Shown here in pieces: positions 9,334-22,970 of a DNA stretch of 64,000 bases. A program made the translations under genes and the position numbers. This DNA is from Cucumis sativus. Taxonomy: Eukaryota; Streptophyta; Magnoliopsida; Cucurbitales; Cucurbitaceae. How positions within the stretch are numbered: the stretch's first letter is position 1; every line of letters starts with the position of its first letter. The DNA lies in the NCBI RefSeq assembly GCF_000004075.3, contig NC_026661.2, positions 4,858,058 through 4,922,057 on the forward strand, in the 5' to 3' direction. The notes beneath the pieces were generated by a model, which was not told where the DNA came from, made no database searches, and saw only the letters and a program-made list of their open reading frames with translations.

Positions 9334-11893
9334 TTAGTTTTTCGACTTTGAATGCTTTACGAGCCAATCGATGACCGTATCGATATTGGTTGAGTTCTTG
9401 CAGGAAATCATATAGCAACAGACTTCTCTATCAGTGATAGACTTGAGTCCCCTGCAACGTGAAGAGGCATCTTTAAGAATCACAGGAACTGACTAAAAAA
9501 AATTTCACGAACACATGCGTTAAGATATTTTACTTTTTACATGTTTAGTCATGGAGATTGATATTTAGATGAGAATCATGCAACGTCATTGCAGAACAGT
9601 TCCTTATTAGTATTAGCTCAAGATTTAAAAGTTTCAACTTACATTCGTTCTGTGAGATCCGACTTAGAGAGAGCTCCTTGTTTGTCAATCTTGTTACCCA
9701 ATACCAGCAATGGGATTCCATTAAGTGAAGGCTTACTCAACAAGTCATGAAGCTCACTTCTTGAAACGGACAAGTTCTCGTAATCAGCAGCATCCACAAC
9801 ATAACTGCAAAACAAGAAGTCAGTAGCAGTGACAGTTTAAAAACAAAATAGAGTAAGCAACAAACGGAGCATTTGATTCATGTATTTATATTTAAAAAAC
9901 ACCTTCAACCAATATTTTTAGCATTGGACATCAAAATTTTCAGAAACCTTGCTAAAGCTATAGGAGTTGAAGAAACAAAATTCTATACATGGTTGGAAAG
10001 GGCAGAAGAAAGTTTGGTGGATTAAGACACGGCAATATCTAGTGCCAAAAGATGGACCTCGTAACTAAAGCAGCAACCTCAACTAGTTAGAGTCAGGCAA
10101 GAAAGTTTTAAGCAGAAACCTAGCAAAGCAAAGAAATCTTCTCTGTCAACAAAAGAACAAGTATCATAGAACCACTGCAGGAACTTAAACAACAGTGAAG
10201 GAATACTGCAAAGTATATTAGCAATTGTTGCGTGTAAAGTATGGAAGTATGGGTAACATACACAATGGCAGAAACTGCACGACAATATCTTTCCCACATG
10301 CTACGGAACCTTGGTTGGCCTCCAAGATCCCAAAGCTTTATTGTTACATTTCCTTTTGTCACCTTCTTCATGTTAAATCCTACCTGCAGATGAAAGTATG
10401 ATTTGAGTTGAACTGTAGGAACAAGCTATGGTACAAAATTAGATAACAGAGCAAATCAAAAGTGGTTCCAATACAGAAGAACTGATGCAATTAAAAATCA
10501 AGAGGTAATAACGCACCGTTGGGATCATATCTTCACTGTATCCACCCGTCTGCAAATTTCATCGAAGAAGAGAAAATGGGCCATCAGCAGTAGCCAATAT
10601 AAGGATGTAAATAACCAATAATAAGTATTTAGCATATGATTAGGTATAACACTTACTGCAATAACATTTACAAGTGATGTTTTTCCAGCATTCTGAAGCC
10701 CAATCAGGGATAATTCCATCTCTTGCTTGAAAAAGAGGCTGCGATAAGAAGAATTCTAAAATATGTCTTAACCCACAAAAGTGTGCATCACATAAAGAAT
10801 CAAAAGGAACATAAATCATCTCTTGGTTCATTGTGCTTGGGGGTCATGTGCTAATTTAGTAGCAGAAACAATAGATTAAAGCTTACCACCCTTATCCTTA
10901 AACTATCATCTAATCAAATTGTTTGTCATAATCAACAGAAAGTAATTAAATAAACACCACAATTCAATTCTTCCTTCTCATTAAATAAATTACTTTCTAA
11001 ATTTCTAATCAACATAAATGAAAATACCATCATTGCAAAAGCAATTTGACGAGTTCATTCATTGTTCTAAAATGCAGCCGCCAAATTAACTACAATTTCT
11101 TTGAGGTCATAATCAAAACTAAACAAGTAGGCCCCTAACCCCTTAACGTTAATATCAATTAGAAATTTAGAATAGTAAAGAAACTACCATAACCACTAGA
11201 TGGAACAACTTAAATCTTGACTACACAAAACCCATGGTAAATAGGAATACCACCAAACCATCCTAATTTTCACATTGAAAATTAAAAACATAATTGTCAT
11301 CTCCCTAATTCTCCATGTTATTGGAGAAGTACAACAAGCCATATGGTAATCAAAACCAATCCAAACCACACAAAACAACTCCGAACACCACAGCACAAAT
11401 TGTTTTTTGAATATTAAACTTTAAAGCTCTAAAAAGTTCTATAAAAAATCGACAAAGTAAACGCCCATCATTTGTTTAATTCATCAAACCATCAGTTTCG
11501 GAATACAGCAGACGACAATTAACAGCTATCATCTAATTTAACCAAAATAACTTGCACCCCCGCCCATGTATAATCTTAAATTCCATTCAGCGGAGACGTT
11601 TCATTAGAAACCAGTGGAGAAACTTTCCATTTCAATCATCTAATTTTCAGAAGGAAAAGAAAACCACCAAAAAAATAAAATAGATAAACAAACCTCCTCT
11701 CCTACATTAGCTAATCCGAATCAAACGATTATTATCATTTGTATAATTGTCAGAGGAACGAACAAACCAACAGAATCACAGATGATTCAACAATAAAATA
11801 AGACACAACAGTCAATCAAAAGAAGAAGCGAGAAGAAAGAAGGAAGTCGTCATACCTTCGAAGCCAATTGAGAAACGCTTCCCACAAACCCAT
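9334..11893 (-). CDS. ARL8-type small GTPase
   Basis: An Arf-like GTPase of the ARL8 family, which acts on late-endosomal, lysosomal or vacuolar membranes. Plant ARL8 proteins also serve as host factors for tobamovirus replication. There are six exons, listed 5' to 3': 11856-11893, 10657-10738, 10517-10549, 10262-10383, 9643-9804 and 9334-9451. They total 555 nt and 184 aa, the standard ARL8 length. Visible motifs are the N-terminal [18 protein letters not shown] helix, P-loop GLQNAGKTS (residues 26-34), switch I MIPTVGFNM, switch II WDLGGQ, NKID, and SCKNS near the C terminus. There is no G2 myristoylation consensus, which agrees with the family's use of an acetylated amphipathic helix. All introns are GT-AG on the minus strand. 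The first ATG matches the conserved N terminus, so the start is secure. Confidence 0.96.
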
Positions 11894-11990
11894 CGTCAAC
11901 CAAAATGCTCAATAAACAAAAACGAAAAACTCCTTCCTCTTCTTCAGCTTCTTCAGCTTCTTCTTCTTCGTCTTCTTTTTGTTCCTACGT

Positions 11991-12000
11991 TCTAGGGTTT
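11991..12000 (-). promoter_or_regulatory. Telo-box-like motif upstream of ARL8
   Basis: The minus strand reads AAACCCTAGA about 100 nt upstream of the ARL8 ATG. This motif is common near starts of plant housekeeping genes. Its position fits the 5' UTR or core promoter. The role is inferred. Confidence 0.4.
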
Positions 12001-12100
12001 CGATCAACAAGAGAAAATCAATGTGGGAAAGCTTCGCCTTTCTTCCGCTCCTTTGCTGTAGATCAGAAAGGCAATTTGGCCATTCTCTTTTTGAAGCTCA

Positions 12101-12132
12101 AAGAGAGAAAGGGAGAGAGAGAGAGAGAGAGC
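12101..12132. repeat. GA-rich microsatellite in the ARL8 5' region
   Basis: A GA repeat (CT on the gene strand) about 210-240 nt upstream of the ARL8 ATG. CT-rich tracts are common in plant core promoters and leaders. The long plus-strand reading across this area is only the antisense of promoter sequence. Confidence 0.85.
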
Positions 12133-12303
12133 GGAAAAGGAAGAAAGGCGATGGATGAATTTCGAATTATAATGGGGGAATGGTCTATTTTGGAAAGACC
12201 ACGCGCCTATTATGGAAAGTGGTTGGCGTCAGCCATTTGTATTGGCTTTGTAAATACGTCGCGTGTTGTAATTGGTACGTTATTTAAACGCGCGAAATCT
12301 TGA

Positions 12304-14440
12304 GAAGAGAATGGTTTTTTATATGAGGTTGGTCAAAAAACGACGCAGTTTTAAAAGCTTAAAAATGCCAAAATACAGATGGATGGTGTTGAATGGCATG
12401 AAGTTAAAAGTTTTTCATTGTTAAATGTGAGGTTGTGAGTGTGGGGTTCCAAAGATATCATATTAGGGACTATATCTCATAATCTATCCATCTATGTATA
12501 TAGATCAATCATTCGCTTTTATCAAACAATACACATTAACGGAGCGATTGACCTTAGGATTATACAGGAGTGAAGTGGATTATACGTCTGAAAGAATGAT
12601 TATGGAAAACCTATCTCTCTTTCTCACTATTCCACTCCTTCTCACTCCTTCCTCAAACACATACTATCGTAATTCTTCTCCTAAAAGCATATCATCATAA
12701 CATTATCTATCATACTTATTATAACACTAACTCTTTCATAAACTTCTTAAGAAGGTGTTTCGAGTAATAAGTGAGTTATTGTAATCTTAAGTTATAATAG
12801 TTTGTGTTCAAAGTTTAAATTATTTTAGTTTGAGAAGAAAATATTAAATATCGTACTCGATAGCCGTTTTTAAATAGTATTTACGTTAACTAATTAGAGT
12901 TTTTTTAACCATTTCAATTTGTTGTTGTGGTATTACATGATCACTATCTCAAACAACTTCTAAGTTCTAATTTTTAAAATCACGAGGACTAAATTTTATG
13001 TTTTTCGAAATATTAAGAACTAAATTTGCCATTAACTTTTGGAAACGGAGGAAAATTAAGATTCAACAGTTCAGTGATTTTTTTTTTTTCTAATATGTTG
13101 CAAACTATATGGGATTGATATTCCATGGCTATCTTGAGGCAAGTCAACTACTTTGATACCTCACATGATTGGTAGTTTATCAATGAAGGGTCCATATTCT
13201 AATTATTCTCACATGGTTTGTAATTTACAAATGAAGAATGGTGTTTGTTTAGAGAAGAAACACATCTTATTTAGCAAACCATGGGCTGAGAATAGTCATC
13301 CTAATTAAGCAGTCAAATCTTACTCGTTAGATCAAAATCTATTGATGTTAATAATTATGGTTTCTTTTAAATAAATGAACGATGGGTGCCAGTATAACAA
13401 TTAGATTTAAAGTATTAGTAGATATAACACAAAACAAAAAAAATTGTTAATATGGTAAAATTTAGATCTAACTTTATGAGTCAATATATTGATAAAACTA
13501 ATATGGTAGGAGTTTATGAACAATAAAATCTATCCATAATAGATTTTAATATATTTGTAATTATTAAAAAATGTATCGCTACATTGTCTACAAGTGACAA
13601 TGATAGAAACTGATATAAATGTATTAGTGTATTTTAATGATATAATTTGAAATTTTGTTATATTTGTAAATATTTTTGGCATTTTTTGATATCTACAATG
13701 ATAAAAGAAACAAGAGAAGTTTGTTTAATATAATTTTCAAAAATGAAATGGTTGATGAACTCTAACCTATAATTTTCTTCATTTATTACCAATTTGTATC
13801 CTTCAACATAGCAACCAAACCAAATTTTAAGGCGAAAACCCCTTGAAATTTAAATATGATTCTATGAAAATGAAAAGCTTACCAACAACCGACTCAATGA
13901 CAAAAAAGATAGTAAATAATTAACTATACAACAATAGAAAGTCATGTATAGGTGATATGGTTTATAGGTATATTTATACATTTTTTTCATTTTACATTGT
14001 ATACTATAATGCTTTGGATTGGACTGGCATGTTTGCTATTGCAACACCATCAAAATGATTAGCAAACAAGCCTCGATTTTGATCGATGTAACGTTTTCGT
14101 TGGACTGAAAAGGTTAGAAATCAATTAGGATTAAAAGTTGATTTCACCCTTGGTTTTCACTTTTCATCAAACCAAAGAGTACATTACATCAACCACTCAT
14201 CAAAATGAGACAGAAAAAAGAAATCAAGTGAACTTACTTTGCACCTTTATTAACATTGAATGCTATGAAACAACAATGTGAAGCTAACTTGACTTTGAAC
14301 TTTGTTACAAGCCAAGATCTGTCTATATCTAAAAATATCAAAGCTGTATAGTTACACCCTAATTTTATTCACCATTAGTATTCAATAAATAAACCAAGCT
14401 GTAGTGAGAGCAATTAGCTTTGAGAACGAACATAAAATGC
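12304..14440. other. Intergenic between ARL8 and the xylanase gene
   Basis: AT-rich, with no supported gene. About 13,490-13,700 resembles the GATAGA-rich AT element seen elsewhere, ending 'gaaattttgttatatttgta'. The 14.0-14.4 kb part is probably the 3' UTR of the minus-strand xylanase gene. Confidence 0.5.
13530..13700. repeat. AT-rich GATAGA-type interspersed repeat (copy)
   Basis: It shares 'caatgatagaaactgatata' and 'taatttgaaattttgttata' with blocks near 17.2 and 23.8 kb. Non-coding. Ends not resolved. Confidence 0.5.
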
Positions 14441-14448
14441 ACAAATGA

Positions 14449-17400
14449 TCAGAATTCAACTTGAATAAGTAAAGGTGATTGTTGTTCTGATTCACCTTCA
14501 GATGCAGGAAGAACACTAAACTTCTGAGCATCGATGGAAGATTTGGCGACAGATGGGTGCGAGATTTTCATTTCGTATTCTCCATGGAAAAGTGAGGCTT
14601 CAAAGAAGCCATTAGAATCTGTTGTTGCTGTGATTGAGCCTTTGATTCCCCACTCTTTTAACAATTTGTCTACCACATCACCAGTTGGTAAGTTTCTGAA
14701 ATTGTTGTCTGTCAAACACATTCGATAACATCCCCATGGTGCCCATGCCGACCAAATCACAATCCCATTCACTTTTGGATGAGAAAATCCCTCTCTTAGA
14801 ACTTGCTCCAAGTTATATGCCTGTTTTTATCCATACAAAAACAAAAAACATCAGTTTGTATCACTACGTGAAGCATAGAAAATTCTTGGATCAATTGATT
14901 ATGGGATCCATTCACAAACAATTGGGTTCCTCAAGGGCGTAGACGTTGTTTTCTTTCTCTTTTCTTTTTTTCTTTTAACATCTTATATGTTGAGCTCTGA
15001 CAAATTGAGATAGTTTGCAATAGATAGATAGGAAGAAGCTTCAATTCTACAAGCTAATCAGTATAAATGACTTGATTTATATTGCTAAACTACCTCTAAT
15101 CTCAACTTTAAATTCCAAAGTTGAATGACATTTAGATTTGGCTTTATTTGGGAACGTTATGACTTCTAAAATAACTGTTGGTCAAAGTACTATTGGAAAA
15201 CCAGTTGTTTTTATATGAAGTGAACGTGAAAAGGTAGGAAACAAAAGAAACTTTCAAAGAGTGATAGTTTGAAAATTGATTTTAAAAGTGATTCTAAAAT
15301 GTTTAAAATCACTTTTATCATTTATAAATATTTTTGCTCATTTAAAATGAACTTTAATTACATTGTGTCGATTGATTAAAAATATAACGAAAGTAATTTT
15401 AAATATAAAAAAAGTGATTTCAACCATTTCTAAATCAATCTCAATCATGCACCAAAAACATTGAGGATTTTCTCATCACTTTTCATGCATGAAGAATCAA
15501 CCCCTTAAAACAAAGTAGAAGTTCCTGTAAGTTAATAGTTTACATGTTGGACTTTTAAGACAGAGCATCATATCAATCCTCACCCAAAAGTAAAGTTAAT
15601 GGATTTGAGTATGGTTGATCCTGTATATGAATTTCAATAGTCTCAATCATTGACTAACTCCATTAAATTAATCTATCCCTTGACCAAAGCAAAAGCTAAT
15701 GCATTGCAATATATTTGATTTTTGTAAGACGAGGTATATATGAACAAGACAAACTAATGATTCTACTTGTGATTTATTACGCATCCTACAATGATTTTTT
15801 ATTCAAAACTCAGATAAACTCAACAGCTAGTTGGCAGAAGAAGCATTAATTTGTTCCAGTAAGATATGAAGAAGTGTACCTGATTAGCCGAGTTAGAAAC
15901 ATCAACTTCGGTGAGCCAGATCGGAACTCCAGCAGAACCAAGCGTATCAATGGCGGATCTCATATAAGCAATATTAGGAGAAGGACCGAAATGCGATTCC
16001 AGTCCAATCGCAAATCTGCCGCCCCTATTACCCGGAAACTTTCTTATAGTATCCAATTTCTGAAGATATCTAGCTGGAGAAGAAGCCGCATCGCCACTAG
16101 ACTCGATGGTGTTAAACTCATTCAAAAACAACGGAATCGATTGATCGGCTTTCATCGCCCAATTATAGAACAAACCAGAAGCAGGCCACCCTAATTTGCT
16201 CTCGAAAAAATTAAAATGGAGATTCTCATTCTCCACATCCCAAGCAATCACTTGGCCTCGATACTTAGACATGACCGAATTGAGTCTCCGTCGAGCGGCA
16301 CGGTAGAGAGCTGTGTTCGAAAGCGATTTCACCCAACCTTGAAGGAACTCTGGGTCGTCCCAAATGACATTGTGGCCACGGACGGCGATGTTGTGTTGTT
16401 TGGCGAAGTAGATCATGGCGTCAGAGACGGAGTAATCGACCCGGCCTGGGGTTTGCTCGTTGCTGTACCATTTCATTTCGTTCTCGAAAGTGGTGGTGGT
16501 GAAGCGGGAGAGGAACCAGTTCTGGTAAGGGGAATTGTTGAGAATGTTGCGGTTGATGGCGCAGCCGACTGGGAAACCTGGCCGCCATTGTCCTAAAGAA
16601 ATGGTCGCATTGGGAAGAGGATTGCCTTCTTTGTTGAGCGTTTGGATTTTCACTCTCCTCTTTCGGTACTGTCAACCCCCCAATCACATTTTCAAACTTT
16701 AGGCTTTATATATTTATCGCTAAATAATTTAGGAAATTGAATAATTTTGAATTTCTAAACGAATTTAAATCCTTTTTTTACTCTAAAAAACTCAAATTCA
16801 AAAGTAAATTCATTTTCGAATAATATGACAAATTTATTTCACTCTTTTAATTACTTGGGAGACTTTTACTTCTTTTTAGAAAATTTGACAAAATGTTATG
16901 AAATATAGCACAATTACAAATCTTATTGATTGATGATAGATATTGATAGACAGTAGTATACTTCTATCAATCACATTGATAACTAATGAAAATTTATTAG
17001 TTTCTATGATCAATAGAATCTAAAATTTTGTTATAGCAAATAAATCTTTAAGTTTATTTTACTACATTTAAAAGTGATATCTTCAAAATAAATTAAAATA
17101 TGTACAAGTTATAACAAATTTTTGGATTCTATCAAAAATAGTCACGAATATACTCCTATCATTGTCTACCATCAATGTCACTGATAGAAGTATATCAACG
17201 GCCATCAATGTCTATTATTAATATAATTTGAAATTTTTGTTATATGTTGTAAATATTTTGTCAAATTTGTTATTTTTTACAAATTTTCTTTTTTAATCTA
17301 AGTTTACTTTGAAAAATGGATGTTCACTAGGTAGAAGAAAAAGAATACGGTGCAAAAACTACTCCTAAAATATAATGTAATTGTATTTATATCTTCAAAC

Positions 17401-19795
17401 TTTGTCAAAAGTGGTATTCTCAAACTTGTACACGTGTTAAAATTAGATAAATACAACAATTATTTAAGTTTGAGAAGTTAACTTTTATTATTTGAGATAT
17501 CAATTTCTATCGTTAAGATGAGTTTAAAGGATTAAATTTAACATTATATAAATTTAAAGGTTAAACTTTGATAATTTTTTACGATGTAATTACAATTAAA
17601 TATATATTGTGAAGCTAATTGATGTACCTTCTCAATGGCTTGGTCCTGATGAGCTCTCCATTGTTCTTGAGTGAATGGTTGCAATGAGACACTATCCACC
17701 CATATTTCCACTTTAGTATTGTTGCTCTGCACAAATTTTAATTAATATCAAGATCCATATATTACGAGCATTAAATAAATCCAATATTAATTACTATAAA
17801 GTTTTCTTAAAAACAGTTGAAATATACGTTACATTTTGACTTCAAACTTTGTCTTAATACCATTTTATTTAATAGATTTATGGTAACACTAAAACACTAT
17901 TCAATTAAAAATAAATAAAGGTTAGAAAATATTGCTTTGAAGTGTTTTACGTTTTTACCTCAAAGTAGAGCTCAACCGGACCGGGTTCAGTGACAGTGAG
18001 GCCGCCCTTAAAGAAAGACCAGCAATTTGATTGGGCCACTGTGACTGCCACGTGTTCATAACCTCTTCTTGTTTTTATAACCGCTGCTACGTCAGCTTTC
18101 CCCTCGTTCACTTGTACCCAAGCTGCAAATTACGTAAACACCCATTCAATCTAGGAGTTTTTCAAAATTATAAAACATTAATAAATTAATTACAATTATT
18201 TTATCAAATATTATATTTTTGACATTTTTTCTTTAATTTTACATGTTTCTTTTTAAGATATTGTTTATATAAAGGTGGGAGAGAATCAACCATACAACTC
18301 CATGTTAGTTGAAACAATTAAATTTTCAACAGCTATTTAAGGACTATAAATATTATTATAGTTGGTGTTTCAGGTGTATTAATTTAGTTTAGAGTTATAA
18401 TAACATGTGTTTGACACGTAGACTAATTTAGTTTGACAAGTGACTATTCAATGTCAAATAGTAAAACTCGTAACAAATAGTAAATATTGTAACAAACTAG
18501 TAGTTTTGAAATAGTGTTTACTCTAACAAGAGAAATCTAGAACCTTGGTGTTAGAATATCTCCATTTATTGTTGGTTAAGGGGTGTTAGTATTAGGATAC
18601 CTCCATTTATTGTTGGTTACCTTAACAGATATCAAGAATTGTGTAGACTATACATAATAAATCTTTTATTGATATGCAAATGAATCGAGAGAGGTAACAT
18701 ATTATTTTTCCAATTGAAACTATGCTGCATTGACTATTAATTTAAGCTTATACCAACTATAGAGCCTAATTAAATATAAAGTCATAGAATGAATTGAGGG
18801 AAGAGAAAATTACAATACCTGAAAAGGTATAGATGATGTTTGAATGCAAGTGAAGAGTTTGAGAGAAAGTATCATAAGAATGGTTTCTTGAATGAGCCAC
18901 TATGAATACATTCCCATTTGATTCTTCTCTATGCTCAATTTTTGCACTTCCAAATGGAAACCACCCTTTCAACCCATCCTTCATTTCTGGATTCTCAATT
19001 ATCCCTCCCATGTATTGAGCACTTTCCGGGTTTACCAAACACTGTCCAAACAAAAATAAGAAAAAGAACAAATATAGAAAGTATACTAAATATTTGTAGC
19101 TACCTCTATATTAGCTGAGTAGTCGTATGTCAAAGCATTTGTCCCAAATCCTACAAATATAGAAAGAAAAGAAAAATTATATTATATATTTTGATTTTAT
19201 TCGGATCATCCGATACAAATTACGATAGATATCAAAATGTCACTATAGATAAACTTTGAAAGACGATATTAATAGACACTAATGCATGCAAATAGTTGTT
19301 AATAAAATTTTGTTATATTATAAATAATTTACCCATCTTACCGTATTTAAACAAACATCCCTGTAAATTATATCAATACTTATATGAATGGCGAGTTTAC
19401 ATAGTTTAAATTTCATATGATGTAATATATACAAACATTTGAACCCATATTATATCTATATGTTAAACAATTTAATAACTATATTAAGATAAAACTAGCT
19501 ATTATAATTACCTTTTTCTATATAAAAAAAAAGTAGATACAGAATAATAGACTTTTTTGAAGAAACGTATGCATTTTAAAAGTTGGTAAAGTTTGGAAAT
19601 TATTGATGATTTAACCCTAAAACTATGTAATTAACAAGAAATACAATGTAATTTATGCTATACAAACTATACAAAACAAAAACAATTTTTTAAAAGTAAG
19701 AAACTAATTAATTAAAAGGCAAAAAAAGACAAACCTGAAGCAAGAAGAACAGCACAGAGAATGAGAGCCACGTTTGTTATCATCGCCATACCCAT
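14449..19795 (-). CDS. GH10 endo-1,4-beta-xylanase with CBM22-like module
   Basis: A secreted glycoside hydrolase that cleaves the beta-1,4-xylan backbone in the cell wall. The seven exons, 5' to 3', are 19735-19795, 19104-19150, 18819-19041, 17959-18122, 17628-17726, 15880-16668 and 14449-14820. They total 1755 nt and 584 aa, typical for the plant family. A hydrophobic signal peptide covers residues 1 to about 26. Residues about 45-198 (IIENPEMKDGLKGW ... CWSFFKGGLTV ... VEIWVDSVSLQPFT) form the CBM22-like carbohydrate-binding module. The GH10 domain follows from about 205: H297 in RGHNVIW, acid/base E346 in WDVENE, nucleophile E452 in WLTEVDV, and substrate-site GIVIWSAW near 480. Both catalytic glutamates are present, so the enzyme should be active. 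The start is the only ATG that gives a signal peptide. Intron 5 carries AT-rich repeats. Confidence 0.95.
16870..17290. repeat. Two AT-rich GATAGA/TCTATC repeat blocks in xylanase intron 5
   Basis: Block one (about 16,880-17,060) and block two (about 17,090-17,280) share 'gatagaagtatatc'-type words, 'ctatcaat', and 'aattttgttata' flanks. They read partly as inverted copies of each other. Related blocks occur near 13.6, 19.25 and 23.7 kb. No coding capacity. Likely a MITE-like family. Confidence 0.6.
19200..19335. repeat. AT-rich GATAGA-type repeat fragment in xylanase intron 1
   Basis: It contains 'gatagatatcaaaatgtcac', 'atattaatagacactaatg' and 'aataaaattttgttatatta', matching the family at 16.9-17.3 and 23.6-23.85 kb. 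Lies in the intron between exons 1 and 2. Confidence 0.45.
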
Positions 19796-19822
19796 TTCTC
19801 TTTTCTATTTTTTCTTCAACAA

Positions 19823-19868
19823 ATCAAAGAAGAAGGAAGAAGGAAGAAGGAAGAAGAAGAAGAAGAGA
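19823..19868. repeat. GAA/GGAAGAA microsatellite in the xylanase 5' leader
   Basis: A purine-rich repeat directly upstream of the xylanase ATG. It is CTT-rich on the gene strand, as in many plant 5' UTRs. Confidence 0.9.
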
Positions 19869-19941
19869 AAAGGGAATGGAGAATGATTTAATTAAAAGAG
19901 ATTATCATAAATGGAATAATTAAAGAGTATTATTAGTATAG

Positions 19942-19951
19942 ATTATATATA
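19942..19951 (-). promoter_or_regulatory. Probable TATA box of the xylanase gene
   Basis: The minus strand reads TATATATAAT about 150 nt upstream of the ATG, with the CTT-rich leader between them. Inferred from position and sequence only. Confidence 0.45.
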
Positions 19952-22078
19952 AGGGAAAGAAAAATAAAAGGAAAAAAGGAATGAAATTTTGCATGGGGGA
20001 CAGATAGGTATATGTGTGTATATATATATATACGATGAGAAAGAGGTGGGGCAGTTATATATGGAAAAAGTTATGGGATTTTTCCATGTTTTTAATATAT
20101 TTGGAACTTTTGGGTATTTATAACTGCAAATAAATTATTGTTTTTGGTCATTTGAATTTTTACCCTCTAATATTTATGTTTGTGTGTTTTTGTATTTATA
20201 AATAGAAATAGTTTTTGGTCAAACTTTCTGTTTTTTTAAAAAAATTATTTATTGATTTATAGAATCAAAGTAATTCTAATCTGTCTTCAAAACAACGAAG
20301 GTTTTCAGACCATCCCCTCTTTTAGGTATAATTGAAGTAATATTTACAAAATTCAATAAATATATTAATTTTTTTTAGAAGAATTTTGTAACAAAAATTC
20401 AAGTGATAACGTGCAATCATTTTTTAAAATATAGATTTCATATTAGAGCAATATTGAATTACTACTGAAAGCAAAATTCTTTCGAGATTGAATAAAATAA
20501 ATGCATAATTCTTTAATCATGGGTCATATTGGTGCAATTAAGACCAATAGATTGAATGATTAAATTACGCAAAAATCTTTTATTCTAGGGCATCTTAAGC
20601 CAATGTATAGTCGATATCGATCAGATAAAATAAAGGCAAAACTCTTTTATCTTGAGTCATCTATGTGCAATTAAGGTTCGTGATCGAATAACTAAATACA
20701 AAAGTCTTTCATTTCAAGACATCTTAGGACAATATATGCTCGATACCATGTATCAAAATCTACACGATAATGTATCGCAGTCGTGTGACCGATTTATCAA
20801 GTGTTTTGATTGGAGTAATTTTGGTATTTTACATTGCAAGCTAATGAATTTTTTTTCTTTTCAAAATTATTCTATACATTATAAATATTTCGTCGGTTGT
20901 TATATTAAAAAAAAATCATTTTTTATTGATAAAAAAATAGATACTCAAAATTATAGTTTTTTTTTTTATAAATAAAAATAAAAATTGGGTGAAAATGATC
21001 ACTATGCTTTTTATTAATATTTAAAAAGCCAATATACGGTCACAAACAACACCAAATTCAGTTTTTTTAGCATAAGGAGAGTGGAAATTTGAATCAAGAA
21101 CGACCTTTTGATGCAAATAGATGGAGTGTTTAAAGTCTACCAAAATAATTCTAAACATACCCTTAATTTACAATTTAAATTTCTAATTACTTGCATAATG
21201 TACTACATATAGGGTGTTATGAAGGCTTTTATAGTGACTAAGGTAGGTTACAACCAAAATTGAAATTTCAATTAAAGAAAACATTAGGTAATCAATGTTA
21301 GAAATTTTAAACTGAAAATTTAACCTTTTCTAATTTCCTCAAATTATCATGAAGTATACTATTGTAACCTAATTCCAAATTCTCAATGGTGTAGCTCTTT
21401 CCAATTTATTTATTTATTTAATAGACTAAGGTCAAATAAATATTAGTAATTATTATTTTTATTATTAAATTGGAATGTTTTAATTTAGGAAATTGGCAAA
21501 ATTAATGTTTTTAATTCCTTTTTTTAAAATTTTGATTTTGGGTTTGACAATTCAAACTTTCCCTTTTAGGTTTATTTTTATTTAGTAAAATTTCACCTGT
21601 CAAACTTACTTAAATGAATTCTAATATAATTAGTTTGCAATTTGAATTAAAAATACTTATAAAATTCGGTACATAGATTATAAAAAAATTTCCTAACGAA
21701 GGACATTTTTTTAAATAACAAAATATTTAAATTAGTTTGATAAATTTCTTTATATTTTGTATTTTCTTTTTTTTGCTATCCATAATAAAGTTATTATAGT
21801 AATTGACAAGTTTTATAAATATTAGTAATAAATTCGAGCTAGACAGATTCGTAAATATTGAAATTTTTTAACATTTGTGTAATATTATGTCTTAATTTGT
21901 TCCATTCATGAAAAAAAGAAAAAAAAACCTCCAATTTAAAATTGAAATACACCATGGAGTGATTTTAGAACAACAAAGTGTAATTATTCCAATGTTTTTA
22001 TACCCAACTCTTAAAAAAGTGATTTTTGTTAATTTAATTTCATTCAATATATATATAAAATAAGAAAAAAAAAATAGA

Positions 22079-22235
22079 AAAGGTATTATGAAATACCTTA
22101 GAAATGATATGTCGAATTATATTTGTTTTCTTTTCTTTTTGGTACCTAGTAGGCTTCGATCTAATGACCAGAGGGTTGAACTAAATTAAAGTGCAACTTC
22201 TCAAAGCCATCAAACTTCGAAACCGTTCGGTAACT
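22079..22235 (-). mobile_element. tRNA-derived SINE-like element, degenerate copy
   Basis: It aligns by eye with 22,809-22,970. On the plus strand both begin with a small hairpin (ggtatt...aaatacc), then a pyrimidine-rich stretch 'ttttcttttct', 'ctagtaggcttcgat' and 'aaaccgttcggtaac'. Read on the minus strand, the order is 5' region, A-box position, B-box position, hairpin tail. The A and B boxes are badly eroded here. Confidence 0.5.
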
Positions 22236-22808
22236 TTCCTTGCAATTTTATTTGTATTAATATTCAGTTTTTCCTTTTTCTTTTTTTTTTCCTAAACACA
22301 TCAATGTTTTATTTGTGCTTAATTTCCCCCCTAAAAAAGGCAACATTTCTCTAATTATTTTCTCATGGACAATTTTCGTGAGAGTTAGCTTTCTTTTTTT
22401 TTTTTCTCCTAAAGTTTTTAAAATTAAAATCTATGACTATGACTTTGGGCTAGAATTTATTCTATATCGTAACTTTTATAATAAATTAGAAATAGGAGTG
22501 CTTGCAATCGAAAAAATAAATTATGATAATAGTGTCAATATCATTATATTTTGTAAGTTACAAAAATAACAAAATTAAAAGTCGATAACTCTTTAATAGT
22601 CATTTGATATCATTAACTTTGTCATGTTTATAATATACAAAAAAATAAAATAAAAGTGATCAATTTTATAAACTCGAGTTTGTTGAGGCTTTAACAACGT
22701 ATTTTTCTTTGGATAATTTCTTTTTTCGTTAAATTCATGTCTATTTTGTATGAAATTTTAAATTAAACAATATTTATAAAAAATATAAATGATAGATTCC
22801 AGTAGAAA

Positions 22809-22970
22809 AAAGGTATTTTTAAATACCTTAAATATAAATGTGATTTATGGGTCACTTTGCTTTTCTTCTTTTCTTCCTTACCTACTAGGATTCGAAGCCA
22901 CGACCAAAGGGGTTAAATTAAATTATAATTCGACCTCTTCGCCACGAAGCTACGGATCCGTTGGGTGATT
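22809..22970 (-). mobile_element. tRNA-derived SINE-like element, better-preserved copy
   Basis: On the minus strand, TAGCTTCGTGG (22,942-22,952) matches the pol III A box and GGCTTCGAATCC (22,888-22,899) matches the B box, at roughly tRNA spacing. The element ends in the hairpin GGTATTT/AAATACC (22,811-22,827). It is non-autonomous with no ORF. Target-site duplications were not evident. Confidence 0.55.

Noticed and set aside
11905-12303. 132-residue plus-strand frame with Ser-rich start
   Set aside because: It is the antisense of the ARL8 leader and promoter, including the GA repeat. The low-complexity Ser/Glu content comes from microsatellites.
15874-16687. Plus- and minus-strand frames over xylanase exon 6
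   Set aside because: Out-of-frame shadows of the GH10 catalytic exon.
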